From contig NZ_JAVTJJ010000012.1 of the NCBI RefSeq assembly GCF_031843945.1, forward strand, positions 1-64,000: 64,000 bases of DNA, written 5' to 3'. How positions within the stretch are numbered: the first letter of the stretch is position 1; each line of letters begins with the position of its first letter. Below, piece after piece: positions 18,419 to 27,329 of the stretch. This DNA is from Paracidovorax sp031843945. Its GTDB lineage: Bacteria; Pseudomonadota; Gammaproteobacteria; Burkholderiales; Burkholderiaceae_C. The notes beneath the pieces were generated by a model. That model did not search any database, was not told the DNA's origin, and was given only the letters and a program-made list of their open reading frames with translations. The translations under genes and the position numbers were made by a program.

Positions 18419-18796
18419 TCAGTTGCCTCCCTTGGTGGCAGAGGTCTTCATCAGAAAATCCATGAAGGTGGACGACTCGGGAAACTGCTCTTTCTCCGCT
18501 GCGAAGTGCAGAGCGGTCTTGTCGATTTGTCCCGTTTTGGAATAGAGCATCGCCAAGTGGGCGTGGTAGCCCGGCGGCAATGCAGTGCCGTTGGCTCGCG
18601 CCTTCTCGGCGGCGGCCTCCAGTGCGACGATCTGCTCTTCCGGACCGGCAACGCCGTTGTCTTTGAGGTAGGCATAGACCTGCGGCTGATAGCCTTCCCA
18701 GGAGTACAGCTGCTTTTGGGGCGTGACGCACCCAGCCAGCAAAGCCAGCGTGGCGGCGGCCAGGGCGGCCTTGCCTCGAACGGTCGCTCTGGTCAT
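18419..18796 (-). CDS. DUF4810 lipoprotein
   Basis: This encodes 125 residues with lipobox LLAGC (Cys near residue 23), followed by a small helical domain (YSWEGYQPQVYAYLKDNG; PPGYHAHLAMLYSKTGQ) that looks TPR-like and fits DUF4810. Its ATG overlaps the stop of the CsgG-like gene, and its own stop is one base from the DUF799 start. No enzymatic residues are evident. I infer a scaffold or assembly role alongside the CsgG-like protein. Confidence 0.88.
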   Translation of the reverse strand: MTRATVRGKAALAAATLALLAGCVTPQKQLYSWEGYQPQVYAYLKDNGVAGPEEQIVALEAAAEKARANGTALPPGYHAHLAMLYSKTGQIDKTALHFAAEKEQFPESSTFMDFLMKTSATKGGN

Positions 18797-19464
18797 TGCG
18801 AAGCCTTCCAGGCGCCGGAGTCGATGCCGGCCACCAGCTTGTCAACGGCCTCGCGGATCGCCAGGTCGAGCACCTTGCCGTTGAGCGTGGAGTCATAGCT
18901 GGCCGTGCTGCCGAAACCCACGACTTCCCGGCTGGACAGGCTGTATTCCCCTGCGCCCTGAACGGAGTAGACGACCTCGGAAGTCTGGACCTTCACGATG
19001 TTCAGGCTGACCTTTCCATAGGCGATCTGTTCCTTGCCCCGGCCCAGCACGCCGAAGAACTGCCGGTCACCGACTTCCTTGCGGCCGAACTCGCTGACGT
19101 CGCCAGTCACCACGAAGTCGGCACCTTTCAAAACCTGCGCCTGGTTCTTGAGAGCGGCTTCCTGCCGCGTTTCGGTCATGTTGTCGCGGTCGAGGACGTT
19201 GAATCGGCCGCTTTGCTGCAGATGCGTGATCAGGATGGTGCGGGCCTGGCCCCCGAGCCGGTCTGTCGAGTCCGAAAAGATTCCGCGCAAATAGCTGGAA
19301 CGGTTGTCGAACTTGCCCACGGTGATGGGATCGCGAGGGCCTTGGTAGGCGCGGGTGGCAGCGGCTGGCTTGGGCGTGTCGAGCGCCCGGGACTGCTCAA
19401 CGGTCGTGCAGCCGGTCAAGGCTGCCAATGCCAGCACAGCAGGCAACCATGTGCGTTGGTTCAT
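18793..19464 (-). CDS. CsgG/HfaB-family lipoprotein
   Basis: The 223-residue protein has lipobox ALTGC (Cys19) and a CsgG-type domain: ITVGKFDNRSSY, GGQARTILITHLQQSGRFNVLDRDN, and GADFVVTGDVSEFG. CsgG itself forms the nonameric outer-membrane pore for curli, but there is no curli subunit here and the protein is shorter than CsgG (about 277). It starts an operon with DUF4810 and DUF799 lipoproteins. It is probably a periplasmic-facing outer-membrane lipoprotein; whether it forms a pore is unknown. Confidence 0.9.
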   Translation of the reverse strand: MNQRTWLPAVLALAALTGCTTVEQSRALDTPKPAAATRAYQGPRDPITVGKFDNRSSYLRGIFSDSTDRLGGQARTILITHLQQSGRFNVLDRDNMTETRQEAALKNQAQVLKGADFVVTGDVSEFGRKEVGDRQFFGVLGRGKEQIAYGKVSLNIVKVQTSEVVYSVQGAGEYSLSSREVVGFGSTASYDSTLNGKVLDLAIREAVDKLVAGIDSGAWKASQ

Positions 19465-19599
19465 AGAAATTCCAAGAGAGAAATGGATGACCGCGCCCCG
19501 AAGAAAGGCGCAGGGCTGGAATCGTAACCATTATTTCTTTCTTGAAACTAACTGTGATATTCCGCACTGTGGTGAGCTTGCCACGTGATTTTTAGCTGG

Positions 19600-21315
19600 T
19601 TAAAGCTGCGCCCCCTCCACCAGAAACTGCACTCGCCGCTCGCCCTTCCACTCGTTCACATCCAGCCGGAATGCCAGCAGCACGCGGGGCGGCAGCTGGT
19701 CGGTGTGGCCGAACCAGATGCCGTCCACGGGGCTGCCCTGGTGCAGCAGCTTGAGCGACAGGTGGTTCTTGCCTTCGCCCACCAGCCGCTGGCTAACCAC
19801 CTCCAGCTCTTCGCTGAAGGTGGGCGGCGCAAAGCCCTGGCCCCAGACCTCGCGGTGCAGCGTGTCCACGATGTCGGCGCGGCAATATTCGGGCGCCAGC
19901 GGGCCGTCGGTGTCCAGGCGGCGGGTCAACGTGGCGGCGTCCAGCCATTCCTGCGCCACCTGGGCAAAGGCGCGCTCGAAGATCTCGAACGCTTCCCGCG
20001 CCACGGTGCAGCCGGCCGCCATGGCGTGGCCGCCGAACTTCAGCAGCACGCCGGGGTGCCGCTTGGCGACCAGGTCCAGCGCGTCGCGTAGGTGAAAGCC
20101 GGGAATCGACCGGCCCGAGCCCTTGATTTCATGCGACTTGCCCGGCGCGCTGCTGGCGGCGAACACGAAGGTGGGGCGGTGCAGCTTGTCCTTGATGCGC
20201 GAGGCGACGATGCCGACCACGCCTTCATGAAAGTCGGGGTCGAACACGCTGATGGCGGGCGGCGGCTCGGCGCCTTCGTCGAACAGGCTCTCGGCCATCA
20301 GCAGGGCTTGTTCGCGCATGCCGCCTTCGATTTCGCGGCGCTCGCGGTTGATGGTGTCCAGCAGGCGCGCCAGTTCGCCAGCGCGGCCGGGGTCGTCGGT
20401 CAGCAGGCATTCGATGCCCAGCGTCATGTCGGCCAGCCGGCCGGCGGCGTTGATGCGCGGGCCCAGCGCAAAGCCGAAGTCGAAGGTGGTGGCCACGTCG
20501 GATTTGCGCCCGGCGGCGGTGAACAGCGCGGCGATGCCGGCCTGCATTTGGCCGGCGCGAATGCGCTTGAGACCCTGCGCGACCAGGCGGCGGTTGTTGC
20601 TGTCCAGCCTCACCACGTCGGCCACCGTGCCCAGCGCCACCAGCGGCAGCAGCGGCCGCAGGTCGGGTTGGGTGGCCGCATCGAACACGCCGCGCTGGCG
20701 CAGCTCGGTGCGCAGCGCCATCAGCACGTAGAACATCACGCCCACGCCGGCGATGGATTTGCTCTCGAACGCGCAGCCGGGCTGGTTGGGGTTGACCATG
20801 GCCTCGGCCACCGGCAAGGCGGGGCCGGGCAGGTGGTGGTCGGTGATGAGAACCGACAGGCCCAGCGCGCGCGCTTCGGCCACGCCGTCCACGCTGGCGA
20901 TGCCGTTGTCCACGGTGACGAGCAGGTCGGCGCCGCGTTCGTGCACGCGCCGCGCGATGGACGGCGTCAGGCCGTAGCCGTCGGCCACGCGGTCTGGCAC
21001 CAGGTAATCGACCTGGCGCGCGCCCAGCAGCCGCAGGCCGCGCACGGCCACGGCGCAGGCGGTGGCGCCGTCGCAGTCGTAGTCGGCCACCACGACGATG
21101 CGGCGGTCGGCGGCGATGGAGTCGGCCAGCAGCACGGCGGCCTCGCGTGCACCCAGCAGCGTTTCAGGCGGCAGCAGGCGCGCCAGGGCGTCGTTCAGGT
21201 CGTCATGCACGCAGATGCCACGCGCGGCGTACAGGCGTGCCAGCAGCGGGTGCACGCCGGCCTGCTCCAGCGCCCAGGCAGCGCGGGGCGGAATGTCTCT
21301 TGCTATTATTTTCAT
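19600..21315 (-). CDS. recJ: Single-stranded-DNA-specific exonuclease RecJ
   Basis: This 571-residue 5'-3' exonuclease acts in recombination and mismatch repair. The DHH-superfamily motifs are intact: VVADYDCDGATA (near residue 75), TVDNGI, ITDHHLPG (near 150), GLGTVADVV-like ALGTVADVVRLD, and in the DHHA1 domain KGSGRSIPGFHL and KFGGHAMAAG. The start at 21315 overlaps the stop of the upstream gene as ATGA and lies inside a copy of the interspersed repeat, so the first residues (MKIIARD) come from the repeat. The frame remains open far upstream, but that part is antisense-like and overlaps the rpfE-like gene. Confidence 0.97.
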   Translation of the reverse strand: MKIIARDIPPRAAWALEQAGVHPLLARLYAARGICVHDDLNDALARLLPPETLLGAREAAVLLADSIAADRRIVVVADYDCDGATACAVAVRGLRLLGARQVDYLVPDRVADGYGLTPSIARRVHERGADLLVTVDNGIASVDGVAEARALGLSVLITDHHLPGPALPVAEAMVNPNQPGCAFESKSIAGVGVMFYVLMALRTELRQRGVFDAATQPDLRPLLPLVALGTVADVVRLDSNNRRLVAQGLKRIRAGQMQAGIAALFTAAGRKSDVATTFDFGFALGPRINAAGRLADMTLGIECLLTDDPGRAGELARLLDTINRERREIEGGMREQALLMAESLFDEGAEPPPAISVFDPDFHEGVVGIVASRIKDKLHRPTFVFAASSAPGKSHEIKGSGRSIPGFHLRDALDLVAKRHPGVLLKFGGHAMAAGCTVAREAFEIFERAFAQVAQEWLDAATLTRRLDTDGPLAPEYCRADIVDTLHREVWGQGFAPPTFSEELEVVSQRLVGEGKNHLSLKLLHQGSPVDGIWFGHTDQLPPRVLLAFRLDVNEWKGERRVQFLVEGAQL

Positions 21316-21357
21316 AGCTGCTCGCGCACGTCCTGAAAGCGCTGGGGCTTGAAAAGG
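21301..21357 (-). repeat. Interspersed repeat, copy 3, at the rpfE-like/recJ junction
   Basis: On the minus strand it reads CCTTTTCAAGCCCCAGCGCTTTC, then GCAGCTATGAAAATAATAGC. The first arm encodes the last residues of the upstream protein and the second arm supplies the ATGA where one gene stops and recJ starts. The inner part is diverged from the consensus. Confidence 0.65.
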
Positions 21358-22271
21358 CTTCGAATCTTCTTCCACACCCCACGCGGCGCGGTGTGCCAGG
21401 CCAGGGCGCTGCGCTCGCCGCACAGCGTCAGCCGGGCGATGCCGCTGGCCGCCACGTGGTCGGCCAGGCGGGCCACCGGGCCGGCGTCGATCTGCGCCCA
21501 GGCCGCAGCCCAGGCGCGCCAGTCTTCGCGCAGCGCGGCGTCGCGCAGGGCGAGCGGCATTTCCGGCGGGGGCACCGGGGTGGGGGGCGACTCCAGCCGG
21601 CCGGCGCCATGCACCCAGAACGAATTGACCGGCGGCAGGCCGTGCGCGGCGCGCTCGTCGTTGAAGGGGTGCGTGTACAGCAGCATCTGCATTTCGCTGT
21701 GCAGGCGGTGCAGCACCCGGGCCCGGGTGGTGTCGGGCATCCAGGCGCGCACGTCGCGCTGCACCACGCGGTCGAGCGACGCGGTGGCCAGGCCCTCGAA
21801 CACCGCGCCGCTGGCCAGCCAGCGCGTGGGCTGGTCGTACGTCAGCGTGATGCCGTCTTCGGCGAACCAGGGCGCGAGGATGTCCAGCAGCTGGCGCGAT
21901 GCGGCCTCGTCCAGCGCCAGCATGGCGGGGTCGGCCAGGGTGACGCGGTCGACCGTCACCTGCCACTGGCAGGGGCTGATGAAAGCGGCAGCCACCGCAC
22001 CGGCGCCCGTGGCATCGCCGCCCTGGCGCTGGTGCCAGGCGGCCCAGGGCGTCGTGCCGTTGGCCGCGGCGGGCAGGCCCATATGGCGGGCCAGCGCGCG
22101 TTCATGCGGCGGGGTGAAGTCGGTTTCTTCACCCGCATCGACGGCCGGTGGTGTGGACAGCCGGCCCAGCAGCCGGTCGAGGTGGGGCAGGGCAAGGCCC
22201 TGCAGCGCGTGGCGGCACCCCTCGGCGGTACTGCAAGCGAAGGGAATCAGCAAATGGTTGGCGTCCGACAT
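21312..22271 (-). CDS. RpfE-like protein upstream of recJ
   Basis: The 319-residue soluble protein starts MSDANHLLIPFACS and contains LALPHLDRLLGRL, TPPHERALARHMGL, and PVNSFWVHGAGRL. It resembles the group labelled regulatory protein RpfE type or phosphoglycerate-mutase-like, whose genes often lie next to recJ, as in Xanthomonas. I see no catalytic motif that would prove mutase activity, and the role of RpfE is not defined. It overlaps recJ by four bases and is divergent from the lol genes. Confidence 0.75.
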   Translation of the reverse strand: MSDANHLLIPFACSTAEGCRHALQGLALPHLDRLLGRLSTPPAVDAGEETDFTPPHERALARHMGLPAAANGTTPWAAWHQRQGGDATGAGAVAAAFISPCQWQVTVDRVTLADPAMLALDEAASRQLLDILAPWFAEDGITLTYDQPTRWLASGAVFEGLATASLDRVVQRDVRAWMPDTTRARVLHRLHSEMQMLLYTHPFNDERAAHGLPPVNSFWVHGAGRLESPPTPVPPPEMPLALRDAALREDWRAWAAAWAQIDAGPVARLADHVAASGIARLTLCGERSALAWHTAPRGVWKKIRSLFKPQRFQDVREQL

Positions 22272-22351
22272 CCGCGCATTCTCGGGGATGCCACAATCGG
22301 CGCCGCCCGGCTGCCGCCAATTCCTGCGCGGCGCCAGGCCTCTTCACATTC

Positions 22352-23605
22352 ATGCAAATCCCTTACGAACTGGCCCTGGGCTGGCGCTACACCCGGGCGG
22401 GCCGCGCTACGCGGCGCAACGGCTTCATCTCGTTCATCTCCGGCGTGTCCATGCTGGGCATCGCGCTCGGCGTGGCAGCCCTCATCATCGTGCTGAGCGT
22501 GATGAACGGCTTTCAGAAAGAAGTGCGCGACCGCATGCTGAGCGTGGTCTCGCACATCGAGATCTTCGCGCCGCAGGGCGCCGCCATGCCCGACATGCCC
22601 CGCACGCTGGCCGAGGCGCGCGCCAATCCCAACGTGGTGGGCGCCGCGCCGTTCGTGGCCTCGCAGGCGCTGCTGGCGCGCGGTGAAGACATGAAGGGCA
22701 CGCTGGTGCGCGGCATCGACCCGGCACGGGAGGGCGAGGTGACCGAGCTGGCCGCCAGCAATGCAGAAGCCATCAAGGCCCTGGTGGCTGGCGAATTCCG
22801 CGTGGTGCTGGGCTCGGAACTGGCGCGCGCCCTAGGCGTGCGGGTGGGCGATGCGGTCACGCTGATCGCCCCGGGCGGCCAGGTCACGCCGGCCGGCGTG
22901 GTTCCGCGGCTAAAGCAGATGACGGTGGCGGGCACCTTCAATTCCGGCCACTACGAATACGACTCTGCCCTCGTGCTGCTGCACCACGAAGACGCCGAGC
23001 GCATCTTTCGGCTGGAAGGCCCCACTGGCATCCGCCTGAAGCTCAAAGACCTGCATGCCGCGCCCGACGTAGCCCAGCAGCTGGCGCATTCGCTGTCGGG
23101 CGACCTGCTGATCCGCGACTGGACGCAGCAGAACCGCACCTGGTTCGCCGCCGTGCAGCTTGAAAAACGGATGATGTTCATCATCCTCACGCTGATCGTG
23201 GCAGTAGCCGCGTTCAATCTTGTTTCCACCCTGGTGATGACGGTGACCGACAAGCGCGCCGACATCGCCATCCTGCGCACGCTGGGCGCGAGCCCCGGCA
23301 GCATCATGGGCATCTTCGTGGTGCAGGGGGCGATGGTCGGCGTGATCGGCACGCTGTCCGGCCTGCTGCTGGGTCTGGGAATCGCTTTCAACATCGATGT
23401 GATCGTGCCGGCCATCGAAAGCGCGCTGCACGCCAACTTCCTGCCCAAGGACATCTACCTCATCAGCAAGATGCCGAGCGAGCCGCAGTCCAGCGACATC
23501 GTGCCCATCGGCGTCATCTCGCTCATTCTGGCGTTCATCGCCACCCTGTACCCCAGCTGGCGCGCCAGCCGTGTGAACCCGGCGGAGGCCCTGCGCTATG
23601 AGTGA
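22352..23605 (+). CDS. lolC: Lipoprotein-releasing ABC transporter permease (LolC/E)
   Basis: The start is the ATG at 22352 (417 residues, MQIPYELALGWRYTRAG); the frame is open upstream but without family similarity. It has the FtsX/MacB plan: a membrane segment at about 25-48 (ISGVSMLGIALGVAAL), a large periplasmic domain (about 50-265), then three segments (about 270-300, 315-345, 375-400). With LolD it releases outer-membrane lipoproteins from the inner membrane to LolA. Only one permease gene is present, so it could act as a LolF-type homodimer. It overlaps lolD by eight bases. Confidence 0.95.
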   Translation: MQIPYELALGWRYTRAGRATRRNGFISFISGVSMLGIALGVAALIIVLSVMNGFQKEVRDRMLSVVSHIEIFAPQGAAMPDMPRTLAEARANPNVVGAAPFVASQALLARGEDMKGTLVRGIDPAREGEVTELAASNAEAIKALVAGEFRVVLGSELARALGVRVGDAVTLIAPGGQVTPAGVVPRLKQMTVAGTFNSGHYEYDSALVLLHHEDAERIFRLEGPTGIRLKLKDLHAAPDVAQQLAHSLSGDLLIRDWTQQNRTWFAAVQLEKRMMFIILTLIVAVAAFNLVSTLVMTVTDKRADIAILRTLGASPGSIMGIFVVQGAMVGVIGTLSGLLLGLGIAFNIDVIVPAIESALHANFLPKDIYLISKMPSEPQSSDIVPIGVISLILAFIATLYPSWRASRVNPAEALRYE

Positions 23606-24329
23606 TGCAATGACGACTCCTTCGGCCGGCGGCGGCTCTGGAGGCTATTCCTCCCATGCCGAAGTCGTGCTGCAGGCTCGCGGCCTGACCAAGCGCTTTA
23701 CCGAAGGGCGGCTGGATGTCACCGTGCTCAAGGGCGTGGATTTGGATGTGCGCGCCGGCGAAACGCTGGCCATCGTCGGCGCCTCGGGCTCGGGCAAGAG
23801 CACGCTGCTACACCTGCTGGGCGGGCTCGATGCGCCCACCGCCGGCACCGTGCAGCTCAAGGGCCAGGCGCTGAACACGCTGTCGGCCCAGCGCCAGGGC
23901 CAGCTGCGCAACCAGCACCTGGGCTTCATCTACCAGTTTCACCACCTGCTGCCCGAATTCAGTGCGCAGGACAACGTCGCCATGCCGCTGCGCATTCGCC
24001 GCATGCCGTATGCCGACTGCCTGGATCAGGCGCTGCAGACGCTGACCGCCGTGGGCCTGGGCGAGCGCGCCCTGCACCGGCCAGCGGAACTGTCGGGCGG
24101 CGAGCGCCAGCGCGTGGCCATCGCCCGCGCCCTGGTCACCCGCCCGGCCTGCGTGCTGGCGGACGAACCCACCGGCAACCTGGACCGCAGTACCGCCGAC
24201 GGCGTGTTTCAGCTGATGCTGCGTCTGGCTAGGGATCAGGGCACGGCGTTCGTGATGGTCACGCACGACGAGCAACTGGCCGGGCGCTGCGATCGCGTGG
24301 TGCGGATGAATTCTGGGGTCTTGAGTTAA
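23598..24329 (+). CDS. lolD: Lipoprotein-releasing ABC transporter ATPase LolD
   Basis: The 243-residue ATPase has Walker A GASGSGKSTLL (near residue 60), Q-loop IYQFHHLLPEF, signature LSGGERQRVAIARAL (near 165), Walker B CVLADEPTGNLD and switch MVTHDE. These are typical of the MacB/LolD group. It powers the permease encoded immediately upstream in lipoprotein sorting. About 25 residues precede the domain (GGGSGGYSSHAE), a short flexible head. Confidence 0.96.
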   Translation: MSDAMTTPSAGGGSGGYSSHAEVVLQARGLTKRFTEGRLDVTVLKGVDLDVRAGETLAIVGASGSGKSTLLHLLGGLDAPTAGTVQLKGQALNTLSAQRQGQLRNQHLGFIYQFHHLLPEFSAQDNVAMPLRIRRMPYADCLDQALQTLTAVGLGERALHRPAELSGGERQRVAIARALVTRPACVLADEPTGNLDRSTADGVFQLMLRLARDQGTAFVMVTHDEQLAGRCDRVVRMNSGVLS

Positions 24330-24332
24330 ATA

Positions 24333-24384
24333 GGGCTCCAGCGCTTGTTGGATAAGCGCTGGAAGCTATAAAAAAAGTAGCAAA
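24333..24384 (+). repeat. Interspersed repeat, copy 4
   Basis: It reads GGCTCCAGCGCTTG, GGATAAGCGCTGG, then AGCTATAAAAAAAGTAGC. It lies directly after the lolD stop, between convergent genes, where the hairpins might also help end transcription. Confidence 0.8.
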
Positions 24385-24476
24385 TCCCGCGCATTTTCGT
24401 GGGTATGCAGACCCGTGTTGAAGGAGGGCCTGCGCTCGGTCATCGGGGCCAGCAGCGGCGGGCGCACGTGGATCGA

Positions 24477-24755
24477 TCAACCCTCATGACGCCGGACCGG
24501 ATAGGCTGTGGCGTCCGGCACGGGCGGCAGCATGCTTGCAATGGCCAGCAGATCCGCACAGCGCTCCAGCCGTCGCACGGCGCCGCCGCGCAGGTGGCGG
24601 CGCACTTTTTCCGCCGACGTGCCGACCGTGTTCACGCTGTCGCGCAACTGGCCTTCGGTGCAGTCGAACGTCTGAGTCCAGTAGGCGATCTCGTGCTCTT
24701 CGGCCACATGAATTTGTCGCCAGTCCACCTCGGGGTTCAAATTGTCGTAAGCCAT
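24477..24755 (-). CDS. DUF3606-domain protein
   Basis: Starting at the ATG at 24755 (92 residues, MAYDNLNPEVDWRQIHV), with AAGGA just upstream, this small soluble protein has the DUF3606 pattern: EEHEIAYWTQTFDCTEGQLRDSVNTVG near residues 20-45, followed by a basic segment (KVRRHLRGG). DUF3606 proteins are of unknown function. It converges on lolD across a repeat copy. Confidence 0.75.
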   Translation of the reverse strand: MAYDNLNPEVDWRQIHVAEEHEIAYWTQTFDCTEGQLRDSVNTVGTSAEKVRRHLRGGAVRRLERCADLLAIASMLPPVPDATAYPVRRHEG

Positions 24756-24895
24756 TCCAGTCCTTGCGGTAGACCGGCCATGCTGAGTCAACGCCACCGT
24801 GGATTTTGTAGGACGCACTGCCTTCCGCGCGGGGCCATCAGGCTATCTTTTCATCTCGCTGCAGCCCCAGCATCGCGGAAGCTGGCAGGCTCCGC

Positions 24896-25252
24896 TCACT
24901 GCCTGAACACGGCCATGCCAGAAAACAGCACGGCCAGCCATGCCCCCGCCTTCATCACCCCTATGGCCCGGCGCGGTGCATAGCTCAGCACCAGCACCAC
25001 GGCCAGTGCCGACAGCGTCATCACCCCGAACCAGAAAACCCAGCCCTGCGATGTGCCGGCCGCCTTCAGGCAGGCCCACAGCGACAGCAGCAGCCCTGCC
25101 GTGCCGGCCAGCCGCAGCGCGCGGCGCAGGCCGGGGCTGGGTTCCTTACCGCGGCCGTAGCTGTCTTCGTAGTGGCGGTCCATGGCCAGCCCCAAGGCGG
25201 CGAAGGCGGCCAGGCAGGACGACAGGGCCAGTGCCAAGTACTGCCCAGTCAT
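24896..25252 (-). CDS. DUF3325 membrane protein
   Basis: The ATG at 25252 overlaps the PepSY gene's stop (ATGA) and gives 118 residues with about three to four membrane segments (YLALALSSCLAAFAALGLA; AGLLLSLWACLKAAG; LSALAVVLVLSY). DUF3325 proteins are found mainly at the end of DUF3649-PepSY operons connected with siderophore uptake. Biochemical role is unknown. Confidence 0.82.
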   Translation of the reverse strand: MTGQYLALALSSCLAAFAALGLAMDRHYEDSYGRGKEPSPGLRRALRLAGTAGLLLSLWACLKAAGTSQGWVFWFGVMTLSALAVVLVLSYAPRRAIGVMKAGAWLAVLFSGMAVFRQ

Positions 25253-26955
25253 GACGGCGTGGCCTCTGCCGAGCCGAGGGCATTGCGCGCAGGCGACAGG
25301 CCCGGCTCGCCCTGCGGCTGCGGTGCATTGGCACCCGGTGTGTGTGCCGGGGTGGCCCGTGGGGCGCGGCTGGCGGCGCCGGTGCGGGCCGATGGCTTGC
25401 GGCGGCCGACCCACCAGGCACTGGTGATCAAGGCGGCGCCCAGCAGCAGGCACGTAGCGTCAAAGCCGGCCAGGTTCCAGTGGCCGCTGGCGGCCGCGGT
25501 GAAGAAGCCTGCGCCACCGGTCAGCGGATTGAGCACCGGCACCAGCGCGAAGAGCAAGCCGCCCAGCGCCAGTTGCGTCTGCCACATGCGGCGCGCAGGC
25601 CAGGCGATGCCGGCCACGGCGGCCACGCCCCAGACGGTGAAGAAGGCGGCGATCTCGGCGGCGGGCCGGTCGGCGGCATTCACGGGAATCAGCCGGTTGG
25701 CCCAGAAGAACGACGCCATGGCCAGCGGCAGACCGGCGATGGCGCCCACGTTGAGCCCGTCCACCAGCCGCAGGCCGAAGCCGATGCGCCCGCCCTTGGC
25801 GATCGCCTTGGCATGCTTTTGCCGTTCCTTCACGGACCACAGCAGCAGGCCGGTGGCCACCATCACGCAGCCGGCCAGGCCCGAGAGGAAGAAAAGCCAG
25901 CGCAGCACTGGCCCGGCGAAATTGGCAATGTGCAGGCCGACGAAGACGCCGCGCGTCTGCGACGCGGCAGGCACGTCTTCGCCGCGCGTTTCCAGCACAC
26001 GGCCGGTGGTGCCGCTGAACACCATCGACGCCTGGTTGGACGACAGGCCCGCCTTGCCGTCGCGGTAGACGGTGATGGCGGCGTTGGCATCGCCCGGGAA
26101 GGTGACCACCACGCGCGAGGCGGCCGCGCCTTGCCAGCGGGCTTGCGCCTGCTCGACCAGCGGGCCCAGCGGCGTCAGCGCTGCGGGCTGGCCGGCGGCC
26201 TTTTGCGGCGCGCTGCCGCCCGCATTGGGGAAGGCCTCGGCGAAGAAGGTTTTCTGGTCGCCTTGGTAGACCGCCTGCGCGCCCCAGGGCATGTACATGA
26301 ACATCAGCGTGACCAGGCCCGTGTAGGTGATCATCAGGTGAAAGGGCAGCGCCAGCACGGCGGTGGCGTTGTGCGCGTCCAGCCACGAGCGCTGGCCCTT
26401 CTTGGGCCGGAAGGTGAAGAAGTCGCTGAAGATGCGCCGGTGCGTGACGATGCCGCTGATGATCGCCACCAGCATGAACATGGCGCAAAAGCCGATGATC
26501 CAGCGCGCCCAGATGGCGGGCATGTAGTGCAGGTCGAAATGCAGGCGGTAGAAGAAGTCGCCGCCACGGGTGGCGCGGGGCGCCGCCAGCCGCTCGCCGG
26601 TGGCTGGGTCCAGCTGCACGGCGAGCGGGCGTTGGCGGGCGCCGCCGGCAGCGGGCTGGGGCCGCGTCCAGGTCACGCGCACGTCGGGTTCGCGCTCGCT
26701 CGGCAGGCCGATGTTCCAGCGCGGGCTGGTGGGTGCTTCGCGCTCCAGAAAGCGCACGGCCTGGCCGGCCGCCTGCGCCCGGTTGGTCTGCGATGCGGCC
26801 GGCGTGCCGTGCAGCTCGGGCTTCATCCAGTGGCTGATCTCGTCGCGGAAATAGGCCGATGTGCCGCTGGCGAACACCATGAACAGCACCCAGCCCACCA
26901 GCAGGCCCGACCAGGTGTGCAGCCACGCCATCGATTGGCGGAAACCGTCCTTCAT
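25249..26955 (-). CDS. PepSY-associated membrane protein (iron-uptake linked)
   Basis: The ATG at 26955 gives 568 residues (MKDGFRQSMAWLHTWSG). The first membrane helix carries WLHTWSGLLVGWVLFMVF; later come RLHFDLHY, a second group of helices (IIGFCAMFMLVAIISGI; HNATAVLALPFHLMITYTGL), a PepSY-like periplasmic part (about 245-345), and four to five helices. The recurring histidines (LHTW, LHFDLHY, THRRIF, HNAT, LPFHLM, LHIANF) fit the iron-regulated PepSY_TM family, which includes ferric-siderophore reductase candidates. It overlaps both its neighbours by four bases. Confidence 0.9.
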   Translation of the reverse strand: MKDGFRQSMAWLHTWSGLLVGWVLFMVFASGTSAYFRDEISHWMKPELHGTPAASQTNRAQAAGQAVRFLEREAPTSPRWNIGLPSEREPDVRVTWTRPQPAAGGARQRPLAVQLDPATGERLAAPRATRGGDFFYRLHFDLHYMPAIWARWIIGFCAMFMLVAIISGIVTHRRIFSDFFTFRPKKGQRSWLDAHNATAVLALPFHLMITYTGLVTLMFMYMPWGAQAVYQGDQKTFFAEAFPNAGGSAPQKAAGQPAALTPLGPLVEQAQARWQGAAASRVVVTFPGDANAAITVYRDGKAGLSSNQASMVFSGTTGRVLETRGEDVPAASQTRGVFVGLHIANFAGPVLRWLFFLSGLAGCVMVATGLLLWSVKERQKHAKAIAKGGRIGFGLRLVDGLNVGAIAGLPLAMASFFWANRLIPVNAADRPAAEIAAFFTVWGVAAVAGIAWPARRMWQTQLALGGLLFALVPVLNPLTGGAGFFTAAASGHWNLAGFDATCLLLGAALITSAWWVGRRKPSARTGAASRAPRATPAHTPGANAPQPQGEPGLSPARNALGSAEATPS

Positions 26956-27329
26956 GATGCCGCCCCCACGGCGGGCGCCGCGCCGCGCAGCACCAGCCAC
27001 AGCGCTGCGCCCAGCACCGCCGACGGCAGCGCCAGGCCGACCCAGGCGCGCCCTGCGCTGCGGGCGGCAAACACCCACACCACCGCGCCGGCATACACCG
27101 CGAACGAGGCCAGCGCCCCGGTCGTCACCGCCTCGGCCCGCGCCAGCGGCAGCCACAGCGCCATGGCCGTGGCGCACAGGGCCGACAGCACATAGCCGCC
27201 CACGATGGCCGCGAGCGCGCGCGATGCGACGCCCCAGCGGTGGCGGGCGGAGCCGCTCAACGACAGAGGCAGGCGAAGGCGCGAGCGGGGCGTGCCCTCA
27301 GCGGAGGGGCTGGATGAATGAGCGGTCAT
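26952..27329 (-). CDS. DUF3649 membrane protein
   Basis: I use the ATG at 27329 (125 residues, MTAHSSSPSAEG); a TTG at 27350 is possible. After a basic N-terminal region there are three membrane segments (ALAAIVGGYVLSALCATAMALWLPL; ASFAVYAGAVVWVFA; GLALPSAVLGAALWLVL), matching DUF3649. It heads the three-gene operon, with a Fur-box-like site about 140 bases upstream. Confidence 0.82.
   Translation of the reverse strand: MTAHSSSPSAEGTPRSRLRLPLSLSGSARHRWGVASRALAAIVGGYVLSALCATAMALWLPLARAEAVTTGALASFAVYAGAVVWVFAARSAGRAWVGLALPSAVLGAALWLVLRGAAPAVGAAS

Noticed and set aside
21316..21966. N-terminal extension of recJ
   Set aside because: It overlaps the rpfE-like gene in another frame and has Arg/Ala-rich antisense character; the ATG at 21315 fits RecJ length.
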